A stretch of 6,143 nucleotides of DNA from Paracoccaceae bacterium (lineage in GTDB: Bacteria; Pseudomonadota; Alphaproteobacteria; Rhodobacterales; Rhodobacteraceae), in NCBI GenBank assembly GCA_016764835.1, contig JAESRD010000234.1, positions 1 to 6,143 on the forward strand, in the 5' to 3' direction. The notes beneath the pieces were generated by a model. It saw only the letters and a program-made list of their open reading frames with translations, searched no databases and had not been told where the DNA came from. Within the stretch, counting starts at the first letter, position 1. Every line of letters starts with the position of its first letter. Shown here piece by piece: positions 1-4,925 of this stretch. Made by a program: the position numbers and the translations under genes.

Positions 1-53
1 AACTCGCCGCCATCGGCAAAATGCCGGCTCTGCGCCTGCGCCCAGCGGCATGA
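1..53 (+). CDS. Possible C-terminal end of an unidentified plus-strand gene (partial)
   Basis: The third forward frame is open from the window edge to a TGA at 51-53 and reads LAAIGKMPALRLRPAA. Its codons (GCC, ATC, GGC, CTG, CGC) match the preferred codons of the solid genes here. A compact hairpin follows 12 bases after the stop, and the next gene ends convergently at 101, which is the layout expected between two converging genes. Sixteen residues are too few to name a family. The alternative is a minus-strand gene starting at 61 (MPHHAAGRRRR...), but that reading needs the rarer AGG and AGA codons and has a weak SD. Only the sequence to the left can decide. Confidence 0.25.
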   Translation, partial: LAAIGKMPALRLRPAA

Positions 54-62
54 TGTGGCATT

Positions 63-83
63 GCCCACCCCGCTGGGGTGAGC
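63..83. terminator. Hairpin between convergent gene ends
   Basis: CACCCC at 66-71 pairs perfectly with GGGGTG at 75-80 around the triloop GCT. After one mismatch, two more pairs form between 63-64 and 82-83. It lies beyond the FAH-family stop at 101-103 on the minus strand and after the possible plus-strand stop at 51-53. Neither side has a T-run, so it is a weak or Rho-assisted terminator at best, or a 3'-end stabiliser. Confidence 0.35.
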
Positions 84-100
84 CTGCTAGGGTGGTTGGC

Positions 101-943
101 CTAATCAGCAATCACGTTTTGCCGCATCACACCCAGCCCGTCGATGCCCAGCTCAACCACGTCGCCAGCCGCAAGATAGCGCGGCGGCTTTTGCCCCATG
201 CCCACGCCCGGCGGCGTCCCGGTTGAAATAACATCACCCGGCTGTAGTGACATGAACTGGCTGAGATAGCTGACCACGAAGGCCACGCCATAAACCATTG
301 TTTTTGTTGAGCCATCCTGCATTCGCTGGCCATTCACATCAAGCCACATGCTCAGGTTTTGCGGATCAGCGACTTCATCCTTGGTCACCAACCACGGACC
401 AAGCGGGCCAAAACTGTCACAGCTTTTTCCCTTGGTCCATTGCCCGGCGCGCTCAGTCTGAAACGCCCGTTCAGAGACATCATTGGCCAGCACATAGCCC
501 GCAACATGATCCAGCGCATCAGCCTCCGACACATATTTGGTCGGGCTGCCGATCACGACGCCCAGCTCAACCTCCCAGTCGGTCTTTTCAGATCCACGCG
601 GAATGACAATCGGGTCATTTGGCCCGCATATTGTGCTTGTGGCTTTCATGAAAATCACAGGCTCGGGCGGCACATCCATGCCGCTCTCAGCCGCGTGGTC
701 GGCATAGTTTAGCCCAATGCAAATGATCTTGCCGGTGCCCGCTACCGCCGCACCAAGCCGCGTCTGCGCATTAACAATCGGCAAGACCATCGGGTCAATC
801 GCCGCAATCCGCGAAAGCTCTTTCGGGCTCAGCGCCGCACCGCCAATATCTGGCACCACAGCGCTCAGATCACGGATCGTGCCATCACTGGCCATCAGGC
901 CCGGCTTTTCAGCGCCATTTAGGCCCCAACGCAACAGTTTCAT
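101..943 (-). CDS. Fumarylacetoacetate hydrolase family protein, probably a 2,4-diketo-3-deoxy sugar acid hydrolase
   Basis: This 280-residue protein has the FAH fold. A short N-terminal domain (about 1-70) precedes the catalytic domain with IGLNYADHA (76-84, candidate catalytic His83), the acidic metal ligands E124 and E126 in WEVE and D155 in ANDVS, a QWTKGKSCDSFGP stretch (168-180), and the family signature STGTPPGVG (240-248). Family members bind Mg2+ or Mn2+ and cleave C-C bonds in 2,4-diketo acids in the cytoplasm. The SDR gene 12 bp upstream fits the preceding step, so the likely reaction is 2,4-diketo-3-deoxy-L-fuconate or -rhamnonate to pyruvate plus lactate. The substrate is inferred. 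The start is the ATG at 943-941, with AGGAG six bases upstream. A TTG just before it (946-944) would leave only three bases from that SD and is rejected. Ureidoglycolate lyase or another acylpyruvase activity remains possible. Confidence 0.9.
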   Translation of the reverse strand: MKLLRWGLNGAEKPGLMASDGTIRDLSAVVPDIGGAALSPKELSRIAAIDPMVLPIVNAQTRLGAAVAGTGKIICIGLNYADHAAESGMDVPPEPVIFMKATSTICGPNDPIVIPRGSEKTDWEVELGVVIGSPTKYVSEADALDHVAGYVLANDVSERAFQTERAGQWTKGKSCDSFGPLGPWLVTKDEVADPQNLSMWLDVNGQRMQDGSTKTMVYGVAFVVSYLSQFMSLQPGDVISTGTPPGVGMGQKPPRYLAAGDVVELGIDGLGVMRQNVIAD

Positions 944-958
944 CAAATTCTCCTAGGT

Positions 959-1699
959 TTAAGTATTGGTCCAGCCGCCATCAATGACGTGGTTCTGGCC
1001 GGTAATATAGCTTGCCGCATCGCTGGCCAGCCACACGGCAAGGCCCGCAATCTCGTCGGCCTGCGCCATGCGTCCAATCGGCTGGCGGGCAATAAACGCG
1101 GCGCGGGCGGCGTCAAAGTCGCCGGTCGCATGCAGCCGCTCGTGCAAAGACGGGGTCTCGACAGTTCCGGGGCAGATCGCATTACAACGAATGCCGCATG
1201 TGACAAAATCTGCCGCCACAGATTTGGTTAGGCCGATGACGGCCGCCTTACTGGTCGCATAGGCAAACCGGTTTGGCACGGCAACTATCGAGCCTGCCAC
1301 AGAGGACATATTGATGATTGATGCGCCGCCATTATCGAGCATGGCAGGCAAAAATCCCTGTATCATCTGATACATAGACTTGACGTTGATATCGAAAGTA
1401 CGGTCCCAATCGGCTTCGTCACATTCCATAATAGTGCCGTTGGCAACATAGCCCGCGCAGTTGAATAAGATGTCTGGCACAGAAATATCGGCCACCAAAT
1501 CTGCAATTGCCTGCGCGTCGGTAACGTCAAGCAGCCTTGTGCTCAGCCCCGGTATATCGGCCAGCGTATCAAGTGCTGCCGCGTTAATATCAGTGGCGAT
1601 CACCTGTGCCCCGGCCTCAGCCATGGCAAGCGCCGTCGCCCGGCCGATACCTTGGCCTGCGGCGGTAACAAGCGCGCTCTTGCCTTTTAGAACACCCAT
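959..1699 (-). CDS. Short-chain dehydrogenase/reductase of the DHRS6/BDH2-like type, probably a 2-keto-3-deoxy sugar acid dehydrogenase
   Basis: A classical SDR of 246 residues, the usual length. The Rossmann cofactor motif is TAAGQGIG (12-19). D37 at the end of the second strand points to NAD rather than NADP. NCAG is at 80-83, N105 is conserved, S133-Y147-K151 form the catalytic set, and PG at 177-178 is followed by a C-terminal GQNHVIDGGW stretch. R144, R188 and R205 sit where human DHRS6 (3-hydroxybutyrate dehydrogenase 2) is remembered to have three arginines that hold the substrate carboxylate, so an acid substrate is likely. Bacterial relatives include 2-keto-3-deoxy-L-fuconate and L-rhamnonate 4-dehydrogenases. 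The downstream FAH gene makes that role more likely than 3-hydroxybutyrate oxidation. The start at 1699 has GGGAG seven bases upstream. It is the first gene of a probable two-gene operon, with a tandem repeat directly upstream. Confidence 0.92.
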   Translation of the reverse strand: MGVLKGKSALVTAAGQGIGRATALAMAEAGAQVIATDINAAALDTLADIPGLSTRLLDVTDAQAIADLVADISVPDILFNCAGYVANGTIMECDEADWDRTFDINVKSMYQMIQGFLPAMLDNGGASIINMSSVAGSIVAVPNRFAYATSKAAVIGLTKSVAADFVTCGIRCNAICPGTVETPSLHERLHATGDFDAARAAFIARQPIGRMAQADEIAGLAVWLASDAASYITGQNHVIDGGWTNT

Positions 1700-1712
1700 T
1701 CTACTGCTCCCA

Positions 1713-1747
1713 TATTATTTGGCCCGACTATTATTTGGCCCGACTAT
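1713..1747. repeat. 16-bp tandem direct repeat upstream of the SDR gene
   Basis: The unit tattatttggcccgac occurs at 1713-1728 and again without mismatch at 1729-1744, followed by tat, the first three bases of a third unit. It starts 14 bases upstream of the SDR start codon, immediately outside its SD. It may be a recent slippage duplication in the 5' leader or a direct-repeat protein binding site in the promoter. No paired -35/-10 elements could be fixed around it. Confidence 0.85.
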
Positions 1748-1915
1748 GCGGCGCGCGCGCGGCAAGGACCAGCCCGGAAATTGGCCCCAATATCGTCACG
1801 CTCTGGCCAAAGCGCTGCCGCGATCCTTTTGCATAACATCCCTATCCGACGATTGGGGGCAGTAGATAGAGGGCAGAATATGCCAAAATCTTCCCAAGCC
1901 GAAAGGAACCTACCG

Positions 1916-2014
1916 ATGACACAAGACAATGAGATGGAACAGGACCAAACGCCAAAAGCAAACGAAGCAGCGCCCGAGCCTCGGGTCATTTTTACTGACT
2001 TCGCCAGCATTTGA
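1916..2014 (+). CDS. Possible 32-residue acidic small protein
   Basis: ATG at 1916 is preceded by AAGGA (1903-1907), eight bases from the start, a better ribosome site than several firm genes here have. The product begins MTQDNEMEQDQTPKANEAAP and ends in VIFTDFASI. It is rich in Asp, Glu and Gln, with no signal peptide or membrane segment. I do not recognise it. A GC-rich inverted repeat (CCCGA/TCGGG, 1973-1985) followed by TCATTTTT lies inside the ORF, which could instead mean a terminator and a non-coding transcript. It may be a true microprotein, a leader peptide, or the surviving start of a broken gene, since the frame closes abruptly. Confidence 0.35.
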   Translation: MTQDNEMEQDQTPKANEAAPEPRVIFTDFASI

Positions 2015-2123
2015 ACCCCTGCGACCGCCCGGGTCAAAGACACCGGTAGAGCAAACGAGATTGCAGCTGTCTAAAAGGACAGCACCTAAAAGAATTGCCC
2101 TGCGCAGCTTTCCTCCCTCGCAG
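2011..2123. repeat. Cluster of short inverted repeats, possible structured RNA
   Basis: Three short stems follow one another: TTGA-A-CCC (2011-2018) with GGGTCAA (2031-2037, one bulged A); GCTGTC (2066-2071) with GACAGC (2078-2083) around a six-base loop; and CTGCG (2100-2104) with CGCAG (2119-2123). A hairpin with a T-run follows at 2166-2196. The series could belong to a small RNA or a long leader of the downstream operon. Each stem is only five to seven pairs, so chance is a real alternative. It matches no RNA family known to me: not tRNA, tmRNA, 6S, SRP RNA or RNase P RNA. Confidence 0.2.
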
Positions 2124-2145
2124 CGTGGGTATCTGGGCCAGTAAG

Positions 2146-2370
2146 ATGCCGCCGCCCTTCCTTTTGGGCTTGGCGCATCGACTGGCCCTTTTTTTTGGCT
2201 TTTGCCTACTTTTATGTCTGTGGCCAGCTCTGATATTGTCTGTGCTCTCGCTCTGGTCTTTTGCCGCCGCGGCGCTAAATTGGCTCTATGGACCCCATTT
2301 CAATAATCCCCAACCTCGGCCCGGCAAGCGACGCGCTATACCGGCGCGCCGGTATCGCCAGCGCCGATGA
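2146..2370 (+). CDS. Doubtful small hydrophobic protein overlapping the TfoX-domain gene
   Basis: From the ATG at 2146 the frame encodes 74 residues. Residues 5-48 are almost wholly apolar (LALFFGFCLLLCLWPALILS and onward), enough for one or two membrane segments, and a basic tail follows. There is no clear SD. The last 83 bases overlap the 5' end of the TfoX-domain gene in another frame, and the basic tail there reads like an out-of-frame shadow. The hydrophobicity may simply reflect a T-rich intergenic stretch. It is listed because an apolar run this long and uninterrupted is unusual for noise. Confidence 0.17.
   Translation: MPPPFLLGLAHRLALFFGFCLLLCLWPALILSVLSLWSFAAAALNWLYGPHFNNPQPRPGKRRAIPARRYRQRR
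2166..2196 (+). terminator. Weak candidate Rho-independent terminator
   Basis: GGGCT (2166-2170) can pair with GGCCC (2184-2188), including one G-U pair, across a 13-base loop. Eight consecutive Ts follow at 2189-2196. The T-run is good but the stem is weak. If real it would end a short transcript from the 1860-2150 region before the TfoX-domain operon, or act as an attenuator in that operon's leader. Confidence 0.25.
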
Positions 2371-2644
2371 GCTGCGCGCTTTGGGCGCCGACGCCGCCTA
2401 TGCCAAATTGCTACGCGCGGGCACAAACCCTCACTTTATTGGCTATTATGCGCTGGTCATGGGCCTGCAAGGTCGCCCATGGACCGACTGTCAGGGCGAT
2501 GAGAAAGCCGCCCTGCGCGTTCGGTTTGATGAAATAAAAGCCGCAGCAAAGCCAAGCCCGGAGACGCAAGCATCAACCGATTTGGATAAGTTTATGAACG
2601 ACATAGGGCTGGTTTGCACCAAGCCAGCGGCCAAAGCCAAATGA
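2288..2644 (+). CDS. TfoX/Sxy C-terminal-domain protein
   Basis: The 118-residue product is mostly a TfoX_C-type helical domain (about 5-82). It opens with the helix-hairpin-helix-like PNLGPASDALYRRAGI (8-23), then DELRALGADAAYAKLLRAG, and ends with YYALVMGLQGRPWTDC (53-68). A low-complexity Ala/Lys/Pro tail follows. The N-terminal domain of Sxy/TfoX competence regulators is absent, as in many stand-alone alphaproteobacterial versions, so a role in competence cannot be assumed and the function is unknown. The start is fixed by an in-frame TAA at 2276-2278 and by the conserved motif beginning at residue 8. No SD is visible, suggesting leaderless or weak initiation. Its stop overlaps the next start as ATGA, which makes it first in a three-gene operon. 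Confidence 0.8.
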   Translation: MDPISIIPNLGPASDALYRRAGIASADELRALGADAAYAKLLRAGTNPHFIGYYALVMGLQGRPWTDCQGDEKAALRVRFDEIKAAAKPSPETQASTDLDKFMNDIGLVCTKPAAKAK

Positions 2645-3147
2645 AGTTTGTAGCAACCCTCAGCGCGCTGACCAGCCCTTCAGAGCTTTCGGCCCTGTCG
2701 GGGCTGGAATTTATGCGTGGAATGCTCGAAGGCCGCCTGCCCGCGCCGCCGATCTGCAAAACGCTGGGCTATGCACTTGAAAGCATAGAGCTGGGCCGGG
2801 CCTGCTTTATTGGCCAACCCAGTTTTGATGTGCTCAACCCGTTTGGCTCTGTTCATGGCGGCTGGTTTGGCACCCTGATCGACAGTTGCATGGCCAGCGC
2901 GGTTCAGAGCCATCTAACGGCCGGGCAGTCCTGTATGACATTGGAGTTTAAGGTGAATATCCTGCGCGGCCTGACGCCTGACAGCGGCCCTGTCCGCGCC
3001 ATTGGCACCACCGTTCATGTTGGCCGCAAAACCGGCATCGCCGAAGGCCGGATCATCGGTGTCGCTGACGGCAAAACCTATGCGACAGGCAGCACGACCT
3101 GCATAATTTTTGCCGATCCTGGCCCCGACAAGGAGCAACCAAAATGA
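2641..3147 (+). CDS. PaaI-like hotdog-fold acyl-CoA thioesterase
   Basis: A single hotdog domain of 168 residues. The active-site segment is NPFGSVHGGWFGTLIDSCMA (66-85), with the HGG motif at 72-74 and D81 where PaaI-type enzymes place an acidic residue. Strand motifs LEFKVNILRGL (101-111) and GRKTGIAEGRI (128-138) follow, and ATGSTTC closes the fold (148-154). Such enzymes are usually cytosolic tetramers that hydrolyse acyl-CoA or aromatic acyl-CoA thioesters. Nothing nearby identifies the substrate. The start is the ATG at 2641, overlapping the preceding stop as ATGA. There is no separate SD, so translational coupling is likely. A TTG at 2614 would extend it by nine residues inside the upstream gene and is not favoured. 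It overlaps the next start in the same ATGA way. Confidence 0.88.
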   Translation: MKFVATLSALTSPSELSALSGLEFMRGMLEGRLPAPPICKTLGYALESIELGRACFIGQPSFDVLNPFGSVHGGWFGTLIDSCMASAVQSHLTAGQSCMTLEFKVNILRGLTPDSGPVRAIGTTVHVGRKTGIAEGRIIGVADGKTYATGSTTCIIFADPGPDKEQPK

Positions 3148-3663
3148 AGAATGAACCGACGTTGACCATCCCGCGCCGCGCCGCTTTGCTCGGGCTTTTG
3201 GCGGTTTTACCCGGCTGCGGCTGGCTGCGCGCGGGCGACAGCGCCCCCTCCGGGAGTTTTAATCCGGGCCTGTTTCCCGGCGAGACCGCGCAAATGCGGG
3301 CTTTGATCAATGAATATGCGGTGTTTCACGGCATTCCGGCTGAATTGTTGCATAAGGTGATCCAGCGCGAAAGCGACTACCGGGCCAATGCCCGCAATGG
3401 GCCATATTGGGGCTTGATGCAGATATTGCCAGCCACGGCAGGGCAAATGGGTCATTCTGGCCCGCCATCAGAGCTGCTCGATGCTGAGACCAACCTGCTC
3501 TATGCCGGGCGCTACCTGCGCGGCGCATGGCTGGTTGCGGGCGGTGATCTGGATGAGGCGGTGGGCTGGTATGCGCGGCTATTATTATGCGGCGCGTGAT
3601 CAGTGTCTGCTGGTAGAGACAGGCTTGCTCGATCATGAGCTTTGCGCCGCAGAGCGCAACTGA
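3144..3663 (+). pseudogene. Lipoprotein lytic transglycosylase (SLT domain), frameshifted near the 3' end
   Basis: ATG at 3144 has AAGGAG eight bases upstream and overlaps the thioesterase stop as ATGA. The N-terminus has RR at 11-12, an apolar segment and LPGC (22-25), a plausible lipobox with C25 lipidated. The SLT domain follows: IQRES with catalytic E76, YWGLMQILPATA (88-99) and ETNLLYAGRYLRGAW (115-129). Family members cleave peptidoglycan glycan strands without water to give 1,6-anhydro-muramic ends. After Y143-A144 the frame runs into RLLLCGA and stops at 3597-3599 (151 residues). The +1 frame from 3577 reads GYYYAARDQCLLVETGLL to a stop at 3661-3663, the usual kind of tail for these enzymes. 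Restoring two bases in GCGCGG at 3574 gives YARGYYYAAR and about 173 residues. E76 is retained, so activity may survive, or the shift may be a sequencing error. Confidence 0.85.
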
Positions 3664-3673
3664 CAAAAACATG

Positions 3674-3718
3674 CGCAACAGAGCGCCGGTAAGGCAAAAC
3701 GCAACAGGGCGCGGGTAA
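3674..3718. repeat. Imperfect direct repeat covering the terminator left arm
   Basis: cgcaacagagcgccggtaa (3674-3692) recurs as cgcaacagggcgcgggtaa (3700-3718), 17 of 19 bases identical, with a 26-base period. The second copy is the left arm of the strong hairpin between the transglycosylase and ndk. The first copy could also pair, less well, with the right arm. Confidence 0.8.
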
Positions 3719-3736
3719 TTCTACCCGCACCCTGTT
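3703..3736. terminator. Bidirectional hairpin terminator between convergent transglycosylase and ndk genes
   Basis: AACAGGG-C-GCGGGTA (3703-3717) pairs with TACCCGC-A-CCCTGTT (3722-3736): fourteen pairs with one C/A mismatch and a tight ATTC loop. It lies 40 bases after the plus-strand stop at 3663 and 27 bases beyond the ndk stop. On the minus strand GCGTTTTGCC follows the stem; on the plus strand only TACTTAA does. The T-tails are modest, but stem strength and location make a shared terminator very likely. Confidence 0.8.
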
Positions 3737-3762
3737 TACTTAACCAAAAAGTGCCAAAAAGA

Positions 3763-4185
3763 TTAGCCGACCAGCTCAAGGCCCGAGAAGTAAAAGCTAA
3801 TTTCTTCTGCGGCTGTCTCTGGCGCATCGGAACCGTGTACCGAATTTTCGCCCATCGACTGTGCAAAATCAGCGCGGATTGTGCCCGGTGCGGCATCGGC
3901 TGGGTTGGTCGCACCCATAACCTTACGGTTGGCGGCAATCGCGCCTTCGCCTTCAAGCACCTGAACAACAACAGGGCCGGATGCCATGAATTCTGTCAGT
4001 TCGCCAAAGAACGGACGCTCGGAATGCACCGCGTAGAATTCGCCAGCCTGAGCAACTGTCAGCTGAATGCGCTTTTGTGCGACAATGCGCAGGCCAGCAT
4101 CTTCGAACTTGGCGTTGATCTTGCCAGTCAGGTTGCGGGCGGTTGCGTCAGGTTTGATGATTGAGAGTGTGCGTTCTATTGCCAT
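3763..4185 (-). CDS. ndk: Nucleoside diphosphate kinase
   Basis: A full-length 140-residue NDK that moves the gamma phosphate from ATP to other (d)NDPs through a phospho-histidine, balancing nucleotide pools in the cytosol. The opening [11 protein letters not shown] (4-14) carries K11. The nucleotide-binding residues Y51, F59, R87, T93, R104 and N114 are present, and NSVHGSD (114-120) holds the phosphorylated H117. No domain is missing and the sequence is typical of the bacterial tetrameric type. GAGG lies eight bases before the ATG at 4185. It is transcribed alone on the minus strand, with a terminator at 3703-3736 and a divergent VOC gene upstream. Confidence 0.97.
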   Translation of the reverse strand: MAIERTLSIIKPDATARNLTGKINAKFEDAGLRIVAQKRIQLTVAQAGEFYAVHSERPFFGELTEFMASGPVVVQVLEGEGAIAANRKVMGATNPADAAPGTIRADFAQSMGENSVHGSDAPETAAEEISFYFSGLELVG

Positions 4186-4330
4186 GTCAGGTGCCTCGTT
4201 GCATGATATCTGGCGCCCTATAGCGGGCCGCCGTTTTGAATTTGGCCCAAAGCGGGCCGACGAATAGGATTCTTGCGCCTGCTAACACGCAGCCCGCATG
4301 ATGAAAAGACCAGCTTGCGAAAGATAGATA
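4186..4330. promoter_or_regulatory. Divergent intergenic region between ndk and the VOC gene
   Basis: These 145 bases must hold the start signals for both divergent genes. A 12-base near-repeat, agcgggccgccg (4222-4233) and agcgggccgacg (4251-4262), is the only clear internal pattern. No sigma-70-like -35/-10 pair at 16-18 base spacing could be defended on either strand. The VOC start has at best a weak GAAAG upstream. Confidence 0.4.
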
Positions 4331-4768
4331 ATGACCCCATCATTGCCGCCCTTCACCCTTGCCGGGCTCGACCATGTTGTTTTCTTGGTTGACGACATGC
4401 CAGTGGCGCTCAAATTCTACGCCGATGTGCTGGGCTGTGTGCCCGGATACTCGTATCCTGCCATGGGCATGGAGCAGGTTTGGTGCGGCACGGCGCTGAT
4501 CGTGCTGTGGGATACCACTCATCCGGGTGCCGCCAGTGCTGTGCCCCCGGTCGCCGGTGGGCGCAATGTGGACCATGTCTGCATCGCCACATCACCGTTT
4601 GAGCCCGCCGCCATGCGCGCGCATCTGGCGGCGCATGGGGTAGAGATTGAGCGCGAGGCCACCCATGGCGGCGCGCGGGGCATGGGGTTTTCGGTTTATA
4701 TCCGCGACCCGTTTGGCAATAAGCTAGAGGTTAAAGGCCCGGCAGAATACCCAGATGGGCGCGGCTAG
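4331..4768 (+). CDS. VOC superfamily protein (glyoxalase / extradiol dioxygenase-like)
   Basis: This 145-residue protein is a single vicinal oxygen chelate unit with two beta-alpha-beta-beta-beta modules. Module one starts GLDHVVFLVDDMPVALKFYADVLG (12-35), and module two starts NVDHVCIATSPF (79-90) and ends YIRDPFGNKLEVKGP (123-137). H15, H82 and E133 are in the usual metal-ligand positions; E48 may be the fourth. VOC proteins include glyoxalase I, dioxygenases, epimerases and drug-binding resistance proteins, and nothing here chooses among them. It has its own divergent promoter region rather than an operon partner. The start at 4331 is supported by the conserved LDHVVF placed 12 residues in, though the SD is weak. 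A six-pair hairpin begins at its stop codon. Confidence 0.85.
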   Translation: MTPSLPPFTLAGLDHVVFLVDDMPVALKFYADVLGCVPGYSYPAMGMEQVWCGTALIVLWDTTHPGAASAVPPVAGGRNVDHVCIATSPFEPAAMRAHLAAHGVEIEREATHGGARGMGFSVYIRDPFGNKLEVKGPAEYPDGRG

Positions 4769-4785
4769 GCGTGACAGGTCGCCTA
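4766..4785 (+). terminator. Hairpin at the VOC stop codon
   Basis: TAGGCG (4766-4771) pairs perfectly with CGCCTA (4780-4785) around an eight-base loop. The stem begins with the VOC stop codon itself. No T-run follows, so it is more likely a 3'-end stabiliser or a Rho-assisted signal than a standard intrinsic terminator. Confidence 0.3.
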
Positions 4786-4841
4786 CAGCTTGTGGTGAAG
4801 GTTTGGATGTAACCCAATGTGCCGCATACTGCACGGGAGCG

Positions 4842-4918
4842 AATGACCGCTTTTGCGACGCAGCCCAGTTATTTTGCGGCGCAGCCCAGTAAAGCGAGCT
4901 GAAGTCATTGCGGTTTTT
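4842..4918. repeat. 21-bp imperfect tandem repeat inside an inverted repeat
   Basis: Two 21-bp units at 4851-4871 and 4872-4892 match at 19 positions and share the core gcagcccagt. They are bracketed by complementary arms: AATGAC-CGCTTT (4842-4853) can pair with AAAGCG (4891-4896) and, past a seven-base bulge, GTCATT (4904-4909). GCGGTTTTT follows. The element fills the gap between the convergent VOC and GNAT genes. It may end VOC transcription, or it may be one copy of a dispersed intergenic repeat family. Confidence 0.65.
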
Positions 4919-4925
4919 CAATCCG

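Larger units (their letters stand above)
1748..2287. other. Gene-poor stretch between the SDR gene and the TfoX-domain operon
   Basis: No ORF here matches a family I recognise. Contents from left to right: a short alternating GC run (1751-1761), a 32-codon ORF with a good SD (1916-2014), small inverted repeats at 1973-1985, 2011-2037, 2066-2083 and 2100-2123, a weak hairpin followed by eight Ts (2166-2196), and a T-rich stretch that encodes a hydrophobic peptide in one frame. It must also hold the promoters of the two divergent operons, but no candidate with good -35 and -10 boxes at normal spacing stood out. It could be a long regulatory region, a small RNA locus, or the remains of a decayed gene. 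Confidence 0.6.

Noticed and set aside
1751..1761. Alternating GC run as possible Z-DNA
   Set aside because: Eleven bases is short and such runs are expected in GC-rich DNA.
1744..2043. 99-codon minus-strand ORF in the gene-poor stretch
   Set aside because: No SD, no recognisable domain, and it overlaps the better supported small ORF; composition looks like noise.
2005..2060. tRNA-like text on the minus strand (GGTTCAAAT resembling a T-arm)
   Set aside because: The bases flanking the supposed T-loop do not pair, and no acceptor, D or anticodon arms can be built around it.
2614..2640. Earlier TTG start for the thioesterase
   Set aside because: It would extend into the TfoX-domain gene without an SD; the ATG at 2641 forms the standard ATGA coupling.
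3577..3599. Programmed +1 frameshift to make the full transglycosylase
   Set aside because: No slippery codon, stop-codon pause or SD-like stimulator is present at the shift; loss of two bases in a GC tract is simpler.
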